A program made the translations under genes and the position numbers. A DNA stretch of 64,000 bases from Methylomonas fluvii (GTDB lineage Bacteria > Pseudomonadota > Gammaproteobacteria > Methylococcales > Methylomonadaceae). Positions 43,381 through 53,598 of this stretch are shown here, piece by piece. Location of the stretch: positions 558,001 through 622,000 of the forward strand of contig NZ_JACXST010000003.1 of assembly GCF_014850975.1 (NCBI RefSeq), read 5' to 3'. The notes beneath the pieces were generated by a model. It worked only from the letters and a program-made list of their open reading frames with translations, was not told the origin of the DNA and searched no databases. Each line of letters begins with the position of its first letter. The stretch's first letter is position 1.

Positions 43381-43568
43381 TTACGTAGCGCGTCCGCTTC
43401 TTCAAAACTCAACTCGCGGGCTTCGTCTTCCAGCATCACCGGAATATCGTCGCGGATCGGGAAAGCTAAATTGTCGGCCTTGCAAATCAATTCCTGTTTG
43501 TCTTTGTCGTAAATCAGGGAGCTTTTGCAAAGCGGGCAGGCCAGAATCTCGAGCAGTTTTTTATCCAT
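43377..43568 (-). CDS. Trm112 family protein (YcaR/UPF0434)
   Basis: A 63-aa protein with a CPLCKSSL zinc-type start and the family pattern [20 protein letters not shown]. Only three Cys remain, as often in proteobacterial members. It almost always sits between lpxK and kdsB; its role there is not defined. It overlaps lpxK by 8 bp. Confidence 0.92.
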   Translation of the reverse strand: MDKKLLEILACPLCKSSLIYDKDKQELICKADNLAFPIRDDIPVMLEDEARELSFEEADALRK

Positions 43569-44562
43569 GAGCTTTGTCTTTAAGTAGTTTTAACAGTTGT
43601 TGGGAAAATGCCTCGGGCAATTCGGCATCGATAGGTAAATACCAGTGCAGGTCGGTCGCGAAGCGGGCGCATTTAACGGCATCTTTTTCAGTCATAATGA
43701 CCGGGCGCGGCTCTTTAAATTGCAAGTCTTCGGCGGTAAACGGATGGTGGTCCGGCAAGGCGTGGGTTTGACAATCCAGTCCGGCGGTCGCCAATTGCGC
43801 AAAGAAGCGTACCGGGTTGCCTATAGCGGCTATGGCATGACAAGGGATGCCCTTGAATTCGACCAGCAGTTTTCGTTCGCCGGTTTTCATGTTGATCAGC
43901 TGCTGGCCCTTGCAGTGCATCGGCAATTCGCCTTCCAGCAATTCATCCGGGCCGTTGACGACCACCAAGTCCACTTGTTTGACCCGCTCCTGCGGCTCGC
44001 GCAGCGGTCCGACCGGCAGGCAATAACCGTTACCAAAACGGCGCTGACCGTCTATCACGACGATTTCGATGTCGCGCTCCAATGCGTAATGCTGCAATCC
44101 GTCGTCGGAAATCAACACGTCGCAGGCGTTGCTTGACAATAATTGCCTAGCGGCTGCGACTCGATCGGCGCCAACCACAATCGGACAAGCGCAGCGCTTG
44201 GCTAACAACACCGCTTCGTCACCCACTTGCAGCGGGTCGCTGTCGGCGGTGACTGATTGCGGACTCGTGTTCGCCTTGCCGGCATAACCGCGGCTGATCA
44301 CGCCGGGTTTGAAGCCGTTTTGTTTCAGGAATTCGACCATCCAGATCACCAACGGCGTTTTGCCGGTGCCTCCCACCGTGATGTTGCCGACGATAATCAC
44401 TGGCACCGGCAATCTGGTTCTTTTCTTGATGCCGACCCGATAGGCAAACCTGCGTAAACGTACTGCGTCGACATACAACATAGACAGCGGCATAAACCAA
44501 GCTGAGATGTACATTTCCTTGTACCAGGCGTCCTCAAACCATTTCACTAATTTCGGGTTCAT
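43561..44562 (-). CDS. lpxK: tetraacyldisaccharide 4'-kinase
   Basis: A 333-aa inner-membrane kinase that phosphorylates the lipid A precursor to lipid IVA. N-terminal hydrophobic anchor (about 15-35), Walker [13 protein letters not shown] (near 62), then SRGYAGK and a conserved [11 protein letters not shown] block. Start overlaps the exbD stop by 1 bp. Together with kdsB it marks this as an envelope operon. Confidence 0.95.
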   Translation of the reverse strand: MNPKLVKWFEDAWYKEMYISAWFMPLSMLYVDAVRLRRFAYRVGIKKRTRLPVPVIIVGNITVGGTGKTPLVIWMVEFLKQNGFKPGVISRGYAGKANTSPQSVTADSDPLQVGDEAVLLAKRCACPIVVGADRVAAARQLLSSNACDVLISDDGLQHYALERDIEIVVIDGQRRFGNGYCLPVGPLREPQERVKQVDLVVVNGPDELLEGELPMHCKGQQLINMKTGERKLLVEFKGIPCHAIAAIGNPVRFFAQLATAGLDCQTHALPDHHPFTAEDLQFKEPRPVIMTEKDAVKCARFATDLHWYLPIDAELPEAFSQQLLKLLKDKAHG

Positions 44563-44996
44563 TATTTTTCCGGGCGGTTGATAGCAAAAGTGATGTGGTG
44601 AAAGCCTAATTGATTGGCGATATCCAATGCGCTGACCACGGCTTGATGCGGGGCTTTGCCGTCCGCACTGATAATGAACGGCAACAGTCTGGACTCACCG
44701 GCAGTTTGCTCTAAAGCCGCTTTCAAACCGTCCAGATTTTGATTCACCAGTTCATGAAACTGATTATCTTCGCCTGCCAAAGCATAAGTACCTTTGGCAT
44801 CGACGTATAAATTGATGGTCTTACCCTGCTCCGTAGCGTCGCTGCCTTGGGCTTCAGGCAGGTTGATCTTCAGTTCGGAGTGATGGCGAAAAGTGGTGGC
44901 GACCATGAAGAAAAACAGTAAAACCAGCAACACGTCTATCATCGGGATTAAACCGATATCGACCTGCGTGCGGCGTTTGCGGCGGAATTGCATCAA
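44562..44996 (-). CDS. exbD: ExbD/TolR biopolymer transport protein
   Basis: A 144-aa protein with one membrane helix (about 16-36) containing the proton-path Asp in LIPMIDVLLVLLFFFM, and a periplasmic domain. With the ExbB-like partner it makes a proton-driven motor. Position before lpxK is a conserved arrangement in many gammaproteobacteria. The start overlaps the exbB stop (ATGA). Confidence 0.92.
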   Translation of the reverse strand: MMQFRRKRRTQVDIGLIPMIDVLLVLLFFFMVATTFRHHSELKINLPEAQGSDATEQGKTINLYVDAKGTYALAGEDNQFHELVNQNLDGLKAALEQTAGESRLLPFIISADGKAPHQAVVSALDIANQLGFHHITFAINRPEK

Positions 44997-45607
44997 ATAT
45001 CCTCGCGCGCGCCTTGCATGATGTCGATCAGGCGCAGCGATTCTTCCTCCATGCGTACCACGTGATCATCCACCAGCCGCTCGAAATAACGGTGGAAAAA
45101 CAGGCTGGGAATCGCCACGGTTAAGCCCGAGGCAGTACAAATCAAGGCTTCGGAAATACCGCCGCTCAGCACTGCGGGATCGCCCATGCCGCCAATCGCG
45201 ATGTCGGAAAACACCCGGATAATGCCGTCTACTGTGCCGAGCAATCCGAGTAAGGGCGTGATGGACGCGATACTACCCAGCGCGTTTAAATAGCGTTCCA
45301 GTTCGTGAGTGACCTGGCGGCCGACTTCCTCGATACTGGATTTCATAATTTCCCGGCCATGTTTGCGATTCAGCAAGCCGGCGGCCAGGATGCGGCCCAA
45401 CGGCGAACTCAGTTTAATGCGCCTGATCGTCGGTTCGTCCAGTTTCTTGTCCCGATGCAATTGCCAAATGTACGGCACCAAATCGGTGGGAATGATGCGT
45501 TTGCGCTGCAAAGACCAAAAGCGTTCGCCGATGATCGCCATCGCGACGATGGAACACAAGATGATCGGCGCCATCATCCAGCCGCCGTTTTTGATTACTT
45601 CAAACAC
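44993..45607 (-). CDS. exbB: MotA/TolQ/ExbB proton channel protein
   Basis: A 204-aa protein with three membrane helices (about 12-28, 110-135, 150-175) and the family signature LGLLGTVDGIIRVF..SEALICTASGLTVAIPSLFF. It pairs with the ExbD-like protein. First gene of the coupled leftward operon; 34 bp separate it from the MFS gene upstream, so transcription may begin further back. Confidence 0.92.
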   Translation of the reverse strand: MFEVIKNGGWMMAPIILCSIVAMAIIGERFWSLQRKRIIPTDLVPYIWQLHRDKKLDEPTIRRIKLSSPLGRILAAGLLNRKHGREIMKSSIEEVGRQVTHELERYLNALGSIASITPLLGLLGTVDGIIRVFSDIAIGGMGDPAVLSGGISEALICTASGLTVAIPSLFFHRYFERLVDDHVVRMEEESLRLIDIMQGAREDI

Positions 45608-45641
45608 GTTGTCTATCCCTCTTTCCTGAAACCTGTCAATT

Positions 45642-46796
45642 TTAACTCAATCCGAGGCGAGATTGCCGAGCCACACCGATATAGGTAATCAGCAAAGCCA
45701 CGCAACACACCAGGGCGGCAATGATATACACCAGGCGGCCGCCCAGCATATCCCAGAAATAACCGCTGTAAAGACTGCCTATCATGCCGCCCAAGCCAAA
45801 ACTGATACTGCTGTACAGCGCCTGCCCTTTGCTTTGATGGCGTTCGCCGAAATACTGATACAGCAATTGCATAGCCACGACATGCGCGACACCGAACGTG
45901 GCTGCGTGCAGAACTTGCGCGCTGATCGTCAGTACCAACGAATCAACCCCTTCGGCGATTAACAGCCAACGCACTACGCTGAGTGATACCGCAATAAGCA
46001 GTAGCGTGCGTGGCGAGAGCCATTTCAACAATTGGCGCATCGCCATGAACAACAACACCTCGGCCGCTACACCGCTGGCCCACAACAAACCGGTTTCGGT
46101 CGCCGAATAGCCGTGCTGCTTTAAGTAAACCGAATAAAACACATAGTAAGGGCCATGCGCGACTTGCAGCAGCATATAAACCAGCAAAAATGCCAACAGC
46201 TCCGGTTTCGTTAGGATTTGCCAGATGCCGCCAGTATTGCTATGAATCAGGCGCGGCTGCGCTTCCGGCGTCACCAGCGCCATCAACCAATTCAACAGCA
46301 TCAGGCTACCTATGATCCACGGCAAATAGGCAATGCTAAATTGATCCAGAAACCGGCCTATGCCCAGAACTGCCGCAATAAAGCCGATAGACCCCCACAG
46401 CCGAATTTGGCTATAGCGCTGTGGTTCGGATTGTAGATGAAACAAGGTCGCAGCTTCAAACTGCGGCAAAGTGGCATTCCAGAAAAAGCTGAAAACTACG
46501 GTCACTGCGGCAAACCACAGGTAGTCGCTGCGGTACAAAAAACCGGCAAAACACAGCACCGACAGCAGTGAGGTGATACGAATCAGGCGTAAATTACGGC
46601 CGGTTTTGTCAGCAAGCCAGCCCCAGTAATTCGGGGCAATGATCTTGGTCGCCACCAAAAACGCTGTCAGCTCGCCGATTTCTGTGGCGGCGAAACCGAC
46701 TTGCTTAAGGTATAAACTCCAAAACGGCAGGAATGCGCCCAGCGTGGCGAAATAGCAAAAGTAAAAGCCGGATAAGCGCCAGTAAGGTACGCTCAT
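45642..46796 (-). CDS. MFS transporter, HcaT-like (MFS_1_like)
   Basis: A 384-aa carrier with about 12 membrane helices. It begins SVPYWRLSGFYFCYFATLGA, and the cytoplasmic WGWLADKTGR motif lies near residue 60. It resembles the 3-phenylpropionate transporter-like group. The substrate is unknown. Its ATG directly follows the aroC stop, giving the chain prmB-aroC-MFS. Confidence 0.87.
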   Translation of the reverse strand: MSVPYWRLSGFYFCYFATLGAFLPFWSLYLKQVGFAATEIGELTAFLVATKIIAPNYWGWLADKTGRNLRLIRITSLLSVLCFAGFLYRSDYLWFAAVTVVFSFFWNATLPQFEAATLFHLQSEPQRYSQIRLWGSIGFIAAVLGIGRFLDQFSIAYLPWIIGSLMLLNWLMALVTPEAQPRLIHSNTGGIWQILTKPELLAFLLVYMLLQVAHGPYYVFYSVYLKQHGYSATETGLLWASGVAAEVLLFMAMRQLLKWLSPRTLLLIAVSLSVVRWLLIAEGVDSLVLTISAQVLHAATFGVAHVVAMQLLYQYFGERHQSKGQALYSSISFGLGGMIGSLYSGYFWDMLGGRLVYIIAALVCCVALLITYIGVARQSRLGLS

Positions 46797-47885
46797 TCAG
46801 CGCAGAATCGGCAATCCTGAATTTACATGCAGGTTTTGCCCGCGATGCCTGAGCAAATGATCCATCAAGACGATGGCGACCATCGCTTCGGCGATAGGCG
46901 TGGCGCGGATACCGACGCAGGGGTCGTGACGGCCTTCGGTGACCACTTCGATGACCTCGCCTTTGCTATTAATACTGCGACCCGGCAAACGCAGGCTGGA
47001 GGTAGGTTTTAAGGCAATCCGGGCGATGATGTCTTGACCGCTGGAGATACCGCCCAAGATGCCGCCGGCATGGTTACTTAAAAAGCCTTCGGGAGTAATT
47101 TCATCGCGAAATTTGGTACCCTTGGTATTGACGCAATCGAAGCCGTCACCAATCTCCACGCCTTTAACGGCGTTGATGCTCATCAAGGCATAAGCCAGTT
47201 CGGCATCCAACCGATCAAAAATCGGCTCGCCCAAGCCGGGCGGCGCATGGCTGGCAATCACTTCAATCTTGGCGCCTATCGATTCGCCTTCCTTGCGCAG
47301 CGCATCCATGTATTTTTCCATTTCCTCCACCTTATCGGCGTCCGGGCAGAAGAATGGATTATTGGGGATTTCGTTCCAATCGAATCCGTCAATTTTGATC
47401 GGACCCAGTTGCGATAAATAGCCGCGTACCAGGACGCCATGTTCTTGGAAGAGATATTTCTTGGCAATCGCGCCAGCGGCCACCCGCATCGCGGTTTCAC
47501 GGGCCGAGGAGCGGCCACCGCCGCGATAATCTCTAAACCCATATTTATGCTGATAGGTGTAATCGGCATGACCGGGCCTAAAGCTCTCGGCGATTTTGCT
47601 GTAATCCTTGGAGCGCTGGTCGGTGTTTTCGATCAGCAAGCCAATCGGACAACCAGTGGTTTTGCCTTCGAATACGCCGGACAGTATCTTCACTTCGTCG
47701 GCCTCGCGGCGCTGAGTGGTATGCCTTGATGTACCGGGTTTGCGGCGGTCCAGATCGATTTGCAAATCGGCTTCGGACAATTCCAGTCCGGGAGGACAGC
47801 CATCGACGATAGCCAACAAGGCTGGGCCATGGCTTTCGCCGGAGGTGGTGACAGTAAATAATTTTCCTATGCTGTTTCCGGACAT
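46797..47885 (-). CDS. aroC: chorismate synthase
   Basis: A 362-aa enzyme, last step of the shikimate pathway (EPSP to chorismate, reduced FMN needed). Signatures: [33 protein letters not shown] and [12 protein letters not shown], all complete. Length is standard (E. coli 361). It starts 3 bp after the prmB stop. Confidence 0.96.
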   Translation of the reverse strand: MSGNSIGKLFTVTTSGESHGPALLAIVDGCPPGLELSEADLQIDLDRRKPGTSRHTTQRREADEVKILSGVFEGKTTGCPIGLLIENTDQRSKDYSKIAESFRPGHADYTYQHKYGFRDYRGGGRSSARETAMRVAAGAIAKKYLFQEHGVLVRGYLSQLGPIKIDGFDWNEIPNNPFFCPDADKVEEMEKYMDALRKEGESIGAKIEVIASHAPPGLGEPIFDRLDAELAYALMSINAVKGVEIGDGFDCVNTKGTKFRDEITPEGFLSNHAGGILGGISSGQDIIARIALKPTSSLRLPGRSINSKGEVIEVVTEGRHDPCVGIRATPIAEAMVAIVLMDHLLRHRGQNLHVNSGLPILR

Positions 47886-47887
47886 GT

Positions 47888-48817
47888 TTATAAAGCGCTA
47901 ACAAAAAGTGAGTGATAAAGAGTGACTTGTTCGGCGGTCAGTAAAAACACCCCATCGCCGCCGCGTTCGAATTCCAGCCATTGAAAAGGCACGTCCGGAA
48001 ACATTTCCTGCAAAGTTTCGGCGCTGCTACCGACCTCGATGATCAGGATACCCTGCTCCGCCAGATAGCGCTTGGCATCGACCAAAATCCGCAACACCAA
48101 ATCCAAGCCGTGTTCGCCGCCGGTAAACCCCATTTCGGGCTCGGCATGAAATTCGGCGGGCAGACCTTCCCATTCGGCGATGGCGACATAGGGTGGATTG
48201 CTGACGATAATGTCGTAAGGCTTGGCCGACAAGTCGTTGAATAAATCGGATTGATAGAGTTGGACTTGGTCTTCCAGATCATGTTTTTCGATATTGATCT
48301 GCGCTACGGCTAACGCATCGTCCGACAATTCCACTGCATCCACTTGTGCGTCCGGGAAGGCATAAGCGCAGGCGATAGCGATGCAAGCGCTACCGGTACA
48401 TAAATCCAGGATGTTGAACACTTGGGTTTCTTCCACCCAAGGCTCGAAGCGTTCGGCAATTAGTTCGGCGATGGGCGAACGCGGCACCAAGACCCGTTCA
48501 TCTACATAAAAAGACAGGCCGGCGAATATCGCTTCATGAGTTAAGTAGGCGGACGGCTTACGTTCGACGATGCGGCGTTCGATTAAAGACACCACCGCTT
48601 GGCGTTCGGCCATGGTCAGTACCGAATCCAGATAGCCGTGATCCAAATCGTAAGGCTGATGCAAGGTATGCAACACAATCGCCGCTGCTTCATCCAAAGG
48701 CGTGACCGTGCCGTGCCCCAGAAAAACCTGATGCTCGGCAAACCGGCTGGCAGCCCAGCGAATATAGTCTCTGATGCTGCTGAGGGTTGTGATAACATCC
48801 GGGCCTGTTATATTCAT
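47888..48817 (-). CDS. prmB: ribosomal protein L3 glutamine methyltransferase
   Basis: A 309-aa SAM-dependent N5-glutamine methyltransferase. SAM motif I is in [16 protein letters not shown] (near 135), and the catalytic NPPYV is near 200. The length and the N-terminal helical domain fit PrmB rather than PrmC. Neighbour aroC is the usual genomic partner of prmB. It modifies ribosomal protein L3 during assembly. Confidence 0.93.
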   Translation of the reverse strand: MNITGPDVITTLSSIRDYIRWAASRFAEHQVFLGHGTVTPLDEAAAIVLHTLHQPYDLDHGYLDSVLTMAERQAVVSLIERRIVERKPSAYLTHEAIFAGLSFYVDERVLVPRSPIAELIAERFEPWVEETQVFNILDLCTGSACIAIACAYAFPDAQVDAVELSDDALAVAQINIEKHDLEDQVQLYQSDLFNDLSAKPYDIIVSNPPYVAIAEWEGLPAEFHAEPEMGFTGGEHGLDLVLRILVDAKRYLAEQGILIIEVGSSAETLQEMFPDVPFQWLEFERGGDGVFLLTAEQVTLYHSLFVSAL

Positions 48818-48905
48818 AGCGTGTCTATACTTAAAAATACGTTTAAAAATGCAGCAGCGGATTTTAAACCAATCCCCCGTCGCTTGCCCGAATAAAGCAC
48901 AGTAA

Positions 48906-49784
48906 ATGACCGAGGCCCATTCTCAAGCGCTATCCGCCAAACTGGCAAAGAATCGTCTGTATCAGGATTGTTTTAAATATATGCAATCCGATTCCTTGGC
49001 GTTACCGACCATCCCGGATGTCTCGGTAAAAATCCGCCGGGCGATTAACGAACCCAACGCCAACAGCAATAAAATCGCCAGAGTCGTGCAAATCGACCCC
49101 AGCATTACCGCGCGCCTGGTCAAAATCTCCAATAGCCCCTTATACCGGGGCCGGCGCAAGATCGAAAGCTGTCCGGAAGCCTTGACGCGTTTGGGCTTGA
49201 AAGCCGCGCAAGACATCATCACCGCCTTCGCATTGAAAGCCGTGTTCAACGCCAAATCCCCGGTGATTCGCCGTAAGATGCAAGATCTTTGGGCGCATAG
49301 CAGTTATGTGGCGGCGATCAGTGCGGTATTTGCCCACAAAACCCCCGGCTTCGATCCGGACCGAGCCATGTTGGCCGGCTTGATTCACGACATTGGCGTA
49401 GTGCCGATTCTGGCTTATGCTGATCGGCAACCGGAGATTGTGGCGAATCCGGGCGACCTGGCTGAAGCGGTACGCGAATTGCGCAGCCCGATTGGCGTGC
49501 AAATCATCCGCAAATGGGATTTTCCCAGCGACTTTGAAGACGTGATCATTCATGCCGAAAACTGGCACCGCGACAGCGGCGAAACCGCCAGTTACAGCGA
49601 TATAGTCATGATTTCCCAATTGCACAGTTTCATTGGCAAGATAGACATCAAACAAATGCCCAAGCTGGACGAATTGCCGGCTTATAAAAAATTGGCCAAA
49701 GGCAATCTGGACGCCGATTTAAGCATCAACATCCTTGACCAGGCCAAGGACGAGATCGAGCATATCCGGCAGATGCTGAGCTAA
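48906..49784 (+). CDS. HDOD domain protein
   Basis: A 292-aa signalling protein with an HDOD domain over about 30-235 (LPTIPDVSVKIRRAINEPNA, then LAGLIHDIGVVPILAY). The HD pair is partly kept (H-D in LIHDIG), but enzymatic activity is not expected for HDOD proteins, which act as scaffolds in c-di-GMP or regulatory pathways. Divergent from prmB; single gene. Confidence 0.88.
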   Translation: MTEAHSQALSAKLAKNRLYQDCFKYMQSDSLALPTIPDVSVKIRRAINEPNANSNKIARVVQIDPSITARLVKISNSPLYRGRRKIESCPEALTRLGLKAAQDIITAFALKAVFNAKSPVIRRKMQDLWAHSSYVAAISAVFAHKTPGFDPDRAMLAGLIHDIGVVPILAYADRQPEIVANPGDLAEAVRELRSPIGVQIIRKWDFPSDFEDVIIHAENWHRDSGETASYSDIVMISQLHSFIGKIDIKQMPKLDELPAYKKLAKGNLDADLSINILDQAKDEIEHIRQMLS

Positions 49785-49836
49785 ACCGCTCTGAGCTCAC
49801 GCTGGCAATCTGTTTAAGTTGCGGAATAATTTAGCC

Positions 49837-49911
49837 ATGATTGGATTATCCATTTTGCAATTCGTAGCATTGATTATTCTTGGATTTTTTCTTACCAAAG
49901 GAGTTAGCTAG
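49837..49911 (+). CDS. possible 24-aa hydrophobic leader peptide
   Basis: ATG at 49837 encodes 24 residues that form a single hydrophobic helix (SILQFVALIILGFFLTKG). Its last codons contain the AAAGGAG ribosome site of the next gene, and its TAG touches the next ATG at 49912. Its own ribosome site is weak. It may be a membrane miniprotein or a coupling leader, or chance. Confidence 0.3.
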   Translation: MIGLSILQFVALIILGFFLTKGVS

Positions 49912-50256
49912 ATGAAACTTACATCAACAATCGCAGCCTTGCTGTCCATCCTATTCGCAATCCCGGCGCAAGCTGGCAGTCTAACCAACGGTAGTTGGCA
50001 ACCCAGCGGCTGCGGCGTAGTGCCTGAGTCACCTACTATCGATGGCGGCAATATCGATGCTTACAATAAAAGCATTGCAGCTATAAACGCCTGGCAACAA
50101 AAATCCCGCGATTATTTCGAATGCTTGATCAAAGAAGCCAACACCGATAACGGCATCATCGCTGACCATGCGAATCAGGCTCAGGCCAAATATAGGGAAA
50201 CAGTCGAAAAAATCGGCGCGGAAGCCGAGGCTGCTAAGAAAAAACTCGATAAATAA
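49912..50256 (+). CDS. small exported hypothetical protein
   Basis: A 114-aa protein with a clean signal peptide (residues 1-22, cut after AQA). The mature part has a Cys in GCGVV, another near 64, and a Lys/Glu-rich helical C-terminus (KIGAEAEAAKKKLDK). Strong AAAGGAG 10 nt upstream. No domain is recognised; probably periplasmic. Confidence 0.75.
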   Translation: MKLTSTIAALLSILFAIPAQAGSLTNGSWQPSGCGVVPESPTIDGGNIDAYNKSIAAINAWQQKSRDYFECLIKEANTDNGIIADHANQAQAKYRETVEKIGAEAEAAKKKLDK

Positions 50257-50463
50257 TAAGCGGGCTGCACTGCCGCACTGCAAGCCGCAGTTGCTGGGGC
50301 CAACAGCCATTTTTACCTGAGTTTACAATTCGCGCCCCGATTAAGCCTCCCGAGCAACCGGGATTTATCATAAAATCTCTGCATGACATGCAGCAGCCAT
50401 TCGCGTAACGCGAGGGCTGCGCTCCCAGACCACCACTCTCTAGCAATAAACACGACCCAAGCC

Positions 50464-51711
50464 ATGAAAAAAGTCGACATCAAGCTGCTGATACTGGCTA
50501 TCAGCGTGCTTTTAAACGGTTGCGCCAGCTTCGGCAGAGGCATAACCGAAGCCATTCTGGCAAAACAGGATGCAGAAGACACCCGTCTTTGCGAAATCAA
50601 AGGCGATAAATTCGAAGGCATCAAACCGCAACTGGAAGTGCATGATCGAAAAATGAAGCTGCTGATGGTGCACGGGGTCGGCAACCACTTGCCGGGTTAC
50701 TCGACCCAGTTCATGGAAAAACTGGCTAAGGAACTTGATCTGACCGTCACCAGCAGAAATGTCAAAAATATCCGCTTGGCCGATGCAAAAGGTCCAGAGC
50801 GACCACTGGGCAATTTGCGTATCCACCGTTATCTGGATGCCAATAAATCTCAGGAAATGCTGTTTTACGAGCTAACCTGGTCGGAGATTAGCGCCAAAGA
50901 AAAAGAAGTATTGTCCTACGATAACTCCGGAGAGCAGTCGTTTCGCCGCGCCGAAGTCAACGATCTGTTAAAAAAATTCTCTAACGATACCGGACCGGAC
51001 CCCATCATTTATCTGGGCGAGAAGCGCGAGGATATTTTGTCGGCATTCGCACAATCCTTCTGCTGGATGATCCACGGCGAGTGGAACAGCCTGCCGGATG
51101 ACGTCAAGCAAACTTGCTCCACCAAGAACGTCACACCGTTTTACAACGACAGCTACGCCTTCATCTCGCACAGTTTGGGTAGCCGCATCACTATCGACGG
51201 CTTGCAACAAATTGCCTCGAAACTGGGTAACGGCGAAACAGCCAGTTACTACACCGCGTTGACCAATGTTTTAAAGAATAAAGAGATACCTATTTACATG
51301 ATGTCCAACCAATTGCCCATGCTGCAATTGGGGCGCGCCTTGCCGGAAGTGGCGAATCATGCCGACACCTATTGCCAAGCCGACGGCGCCAAATACAATG
51401 AACGGATCATGGCGAAAACCTCGGTGATAGCGTTTAGCGACCCTAACGATTTACTTAGCTACGCCATCCCGCACGATTTCGTGAATAAATACCTGGATTC
51501 GCGATTATGCGTCAATGTCACCAATATCAATATCAACGTCGCCAGAGTTTATGATGCATTCGGTTTGGGTAAACTGGCTAATCCCATGGATGCCCATATC
51601 GGCTACGACACCGACGACCGGGTGATTGCCTTGATCGCCAAAGGCATCGCTAACGAACACACCGCACCTATCGTCAAGGAACGCTGTCACTGGGTGGAAA
51701 CCATCGATTAA
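50464..51711 (+). CDS. lipoprotein with alpha/beta-hydrolase-like motifs
   Basis: A 415-aa protein. Lipoprotein signal MKKVDIKLLILAISVLLNGC. Early MLLMVHGVGNH-type strand-loop (KLLMVHGVGNHLPGYS, near 65) looks like the oxyanion region of lipases. YAFISHSLGSRI (near 235) fits a nucleophile elbow S-x-S-x-G, and a late Asp/His pair is possible (DPND, HIGYDTDD). This suggests an outer-membrane-attached serine hydrolase; the triad is not proven. Start at 50464 chosen because of the signal; the frame open from 50383 has no signal. Confidence 0.65.
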   Translation: MKKVDIKLLILAISVLLNGCASFGRGITEAILAKQDAEDTRLCEIKGDKFEGIKPQLEVHDRKMKLLMVHGVGNHLPGYSTQFMEKLAKELDLTVTSRNVKNIRLADAKGPERPLGNLRIHRYLDANKSQEMLFYELTWSEISAKEKEVLSYDNSGEQSFRRAEVNDLLKKFSNDTGPDPIIYLGEKREDILSAFAQSFCWMIHGEWNSLPDDVKQTCSTKNVTPFYNDSYAFISHSLGSRITIDGLQQIASKLGNGETASYYTALTNVLKNKEIPIYMMSNQLPMLQLGRALPEVANHADTYCQADGAKYNERIMAKTSVIAFSDPNDLLSYAIPHDFVNKYLDSRLCVNVTNININVARVYDAFGLGKLANPMDAHIGYDTDDRVIALIAKGIANEHTAPIVKERCHWVETID

Positions 51712-51718
51712 GCTCTTT

Positions 51719-51748
51719 TAGGGTATGGCTGAAGGCTTAGCCATACCC
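51719..51748 (+). terminator. stem-loop after lipoprotein gene
   Basis: AGGGTATGGCT (51719-51729) pairs with AGCCATACCCT (51738-51748). An 11-bp perfect stem, no T-run; possibly a factor-dependent or mRNA-stabilising end. Confidence 0.5.
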
Positions 51749-51805
51749 TGAGTCAGAATAGTTGTCGCCTCAAATTTCCATTCCTTTTGAAATTTGAGAT
51801 GAACC

Positions 51806-52330
51806 ATGAGCCGTTCCAAAAAGCAGTATTCTGATGCATTCAAAGACCAAGCGTTGGCGAAAGTCTACAGCCGGGGCAACCGATCCATTCAAACGGTTGC
51901 CGATGAATGAAACCTGAGCATACATACCCTAAAAACCTGGATGAGCCACACCTCCTCGACCGATCACCGTCCTGTCACAGCCAAGTCCGCCCAGCGGCCT
52001 CAAGATTGGCGGCCCGAAGAACGTTTGCTGGCCCTCCAGGAAAGCCATAGTTTGAGCGGCGAGGTGCTGAATGCCTGGTGCCGGGAGCGTGGCGTATTTA
52101 CCCATCAACTGGCGCAGTGGAAAAGCGAGTTTTGCGCCTCAGCCAGGTTGCGTCCTGATCGCGAAGAAAGCCAGAATCTGCGTAGCCTCAAGGCCGAGAA
52201 CCAGCGTCTGGCACGCGAACTCCAGCGTAAGGAGAAAGCACTAGCCGAAGCCGCTGCCTTGTTGATCCTGCAAATACCCACAGGGCACAAGAAAAGGTGC
52301 GGGCGCTGTTGGGTGGGCGCGGTCGAATGA
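51806..52330 (+). pseudogene. IS3-family transposase OrfA, interrupted
   Basis: MSRSKKQYSDAFKDQALAKV and RSIQTVADE lead into an in-frame TGA (51908-51910), after which the frame resumes with NLSIHTLKTWM, completing the helix-turn-helix. A leucine-zipper-like tail (LRSLKAENQRLARELQRKEK) follows. Near its end, 18 bp (52274-52291) appear inserted inside what would otherwise be an A6G slippery heptamer. Together these would stop production of the OrfAB transposase. Confidence 0.8.
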
Positions 52331-53436
52331 CCTCCCTTCCGCAGCGCCAGCAGCTGGTCGACTCAGTCGCCGAAGCCACGGCGGCCGGTGCTCGCCAGGA
52401 CCAAGCCTGTGCCGTACTGGGCCTGAGCCCGCGCACCTTGCAACGTTGGCAGGCCGGGGAAACATTGACGGAAGACCGCCGGCCGCAACGGCACTATACG
52501 CCGTCGCATGCCTTGAGCGATGCGGAGCGGAGTCACCTCTTGGTCGTCGCGAATTCGGCTGAGTTTGCCGATCTGCCGCCCAGCCAGATTGTCCCGCGCC
52601 TGGCCGACCAAGGGATTTATCTGGCGTCCGAATCGACCTTCTACCGCATTCTGAAAGCCGCAAGGCAACTGAAGCACCGCCGTAGCGAGCGCCCCAGCCA
52701 GCCCCGTACCCAGCCCAAGGCGCTGACGGCCACCGCGCCGAATCAGCTCTATAGCGGGGATATCACCTATCTGCCGGCGGCGGTCAAAGGCCGGTTCTAC
52801 TATCTCTACCTGTTCCTGGATATTTTCAGTCGGCAGGTCGTGGGTTGGCAGGTGTTCGAGGCAGAAAGCGGCCAATTGGCCAGCGAGCTGTTACGGGACA
52901 TCTATCAGCGCGAAGACCTGCGGCCCCAACAGGTCGTCCTGCATTCGGATAATGGCGGCCCAATGAAAGGCGCCACGATGCTGGCCACCCTGCAACGGCT
53001 CGGCATCATGCCGTCCTTTAGCAGACCGGCGGTCAGCAACGACAACCCCTATTCGGAATCGTTGTTCAAAACCTTGAAATACCGTCCGCCATACCCGTTG
53101 CAACCGTTTGCCGACTTAACGTCCGCCCGGCACTGGGTGGCTGATCTCGTGCAGTGGTATTTATGACCTTCAGGTTACAACCACGAACACCGCCACAGCG
53201 CCATCGGCTTCGTGACCCCGGCGCAACGCCATGCCGGCTTGGACCAGGCCCTGCTTGCTCAACGCCAGGCGTTGTACGAACAAGCCAAGGCTCAAAACCC
53301 CCGGCGCTGGAGCCGACAGACCCGCCGCTGGAACCGCGTCCATACCGTGTATCTCAATCCTGACCAGGCCGATACGCAAAACTCTGCCAATACCACAAAC
53401 CAGGAGGCTGCCAGCTACGACAAAATAACCGCATGA
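52297..53436 (+). pseudogene. IS3-family transposase OrfB (DDE), interrupted
   Basis: An HTH_21-type region (CAVLGLSPRTLQRWQAGE) is followed by the integrase core with D in YSGDITYLPA, D in LHSDNGGPMKG and E in NDNPYSESLFK. After LVQWY an 18-bp segment TTTATGACCTTCAGGTTA carries an in-frame TGA (53164-53166). The same frame then continues with the expected NHEHRHSAIGFVTP and C-terminal tail to 53436. All three catalytic residues precede the stop, but the family-conserved end is lost. Confidence 0.82.
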
Positions 53437-53598
53437 ATTTTTTACATTGAGGCGACAACTAGCTTGAAATTTTCCGTCCCTCGCATTACGTTCCCGGCAT
53501 TCCTGCCCACTTCACTCTCGCTTCACATTCCCACCATCATCCGCTCACCTTGCCGGTGCATGCTGTTCATCGTCTTTTAACTTCACGGAATAAATGCG

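Larger units (their letters stand above)
51763..53457 (+). mobile_element. IS3-family insertion sequence, degenerate
   Basis: About 1.7 kb with ends TGTCGCCTCAA (51763-51773) and TTGAGGCGACA (53447-53457); the inverted repeat extends outward to TAGT/ACTA, and no direct target repeat is seen. It encodes orfA and orfB in a -1 relation as in IS3 elements. Both frames are damaged (see the two pseudogenes), so this copy should be inactive. Confidence 0.85.

Noticed and set aside
51763-53457. Target-site duplication around the IS3 element
   Set aside because: The flanks TAGT and ACTA are inverted, not direct; they extend the terminal inverted repeat.
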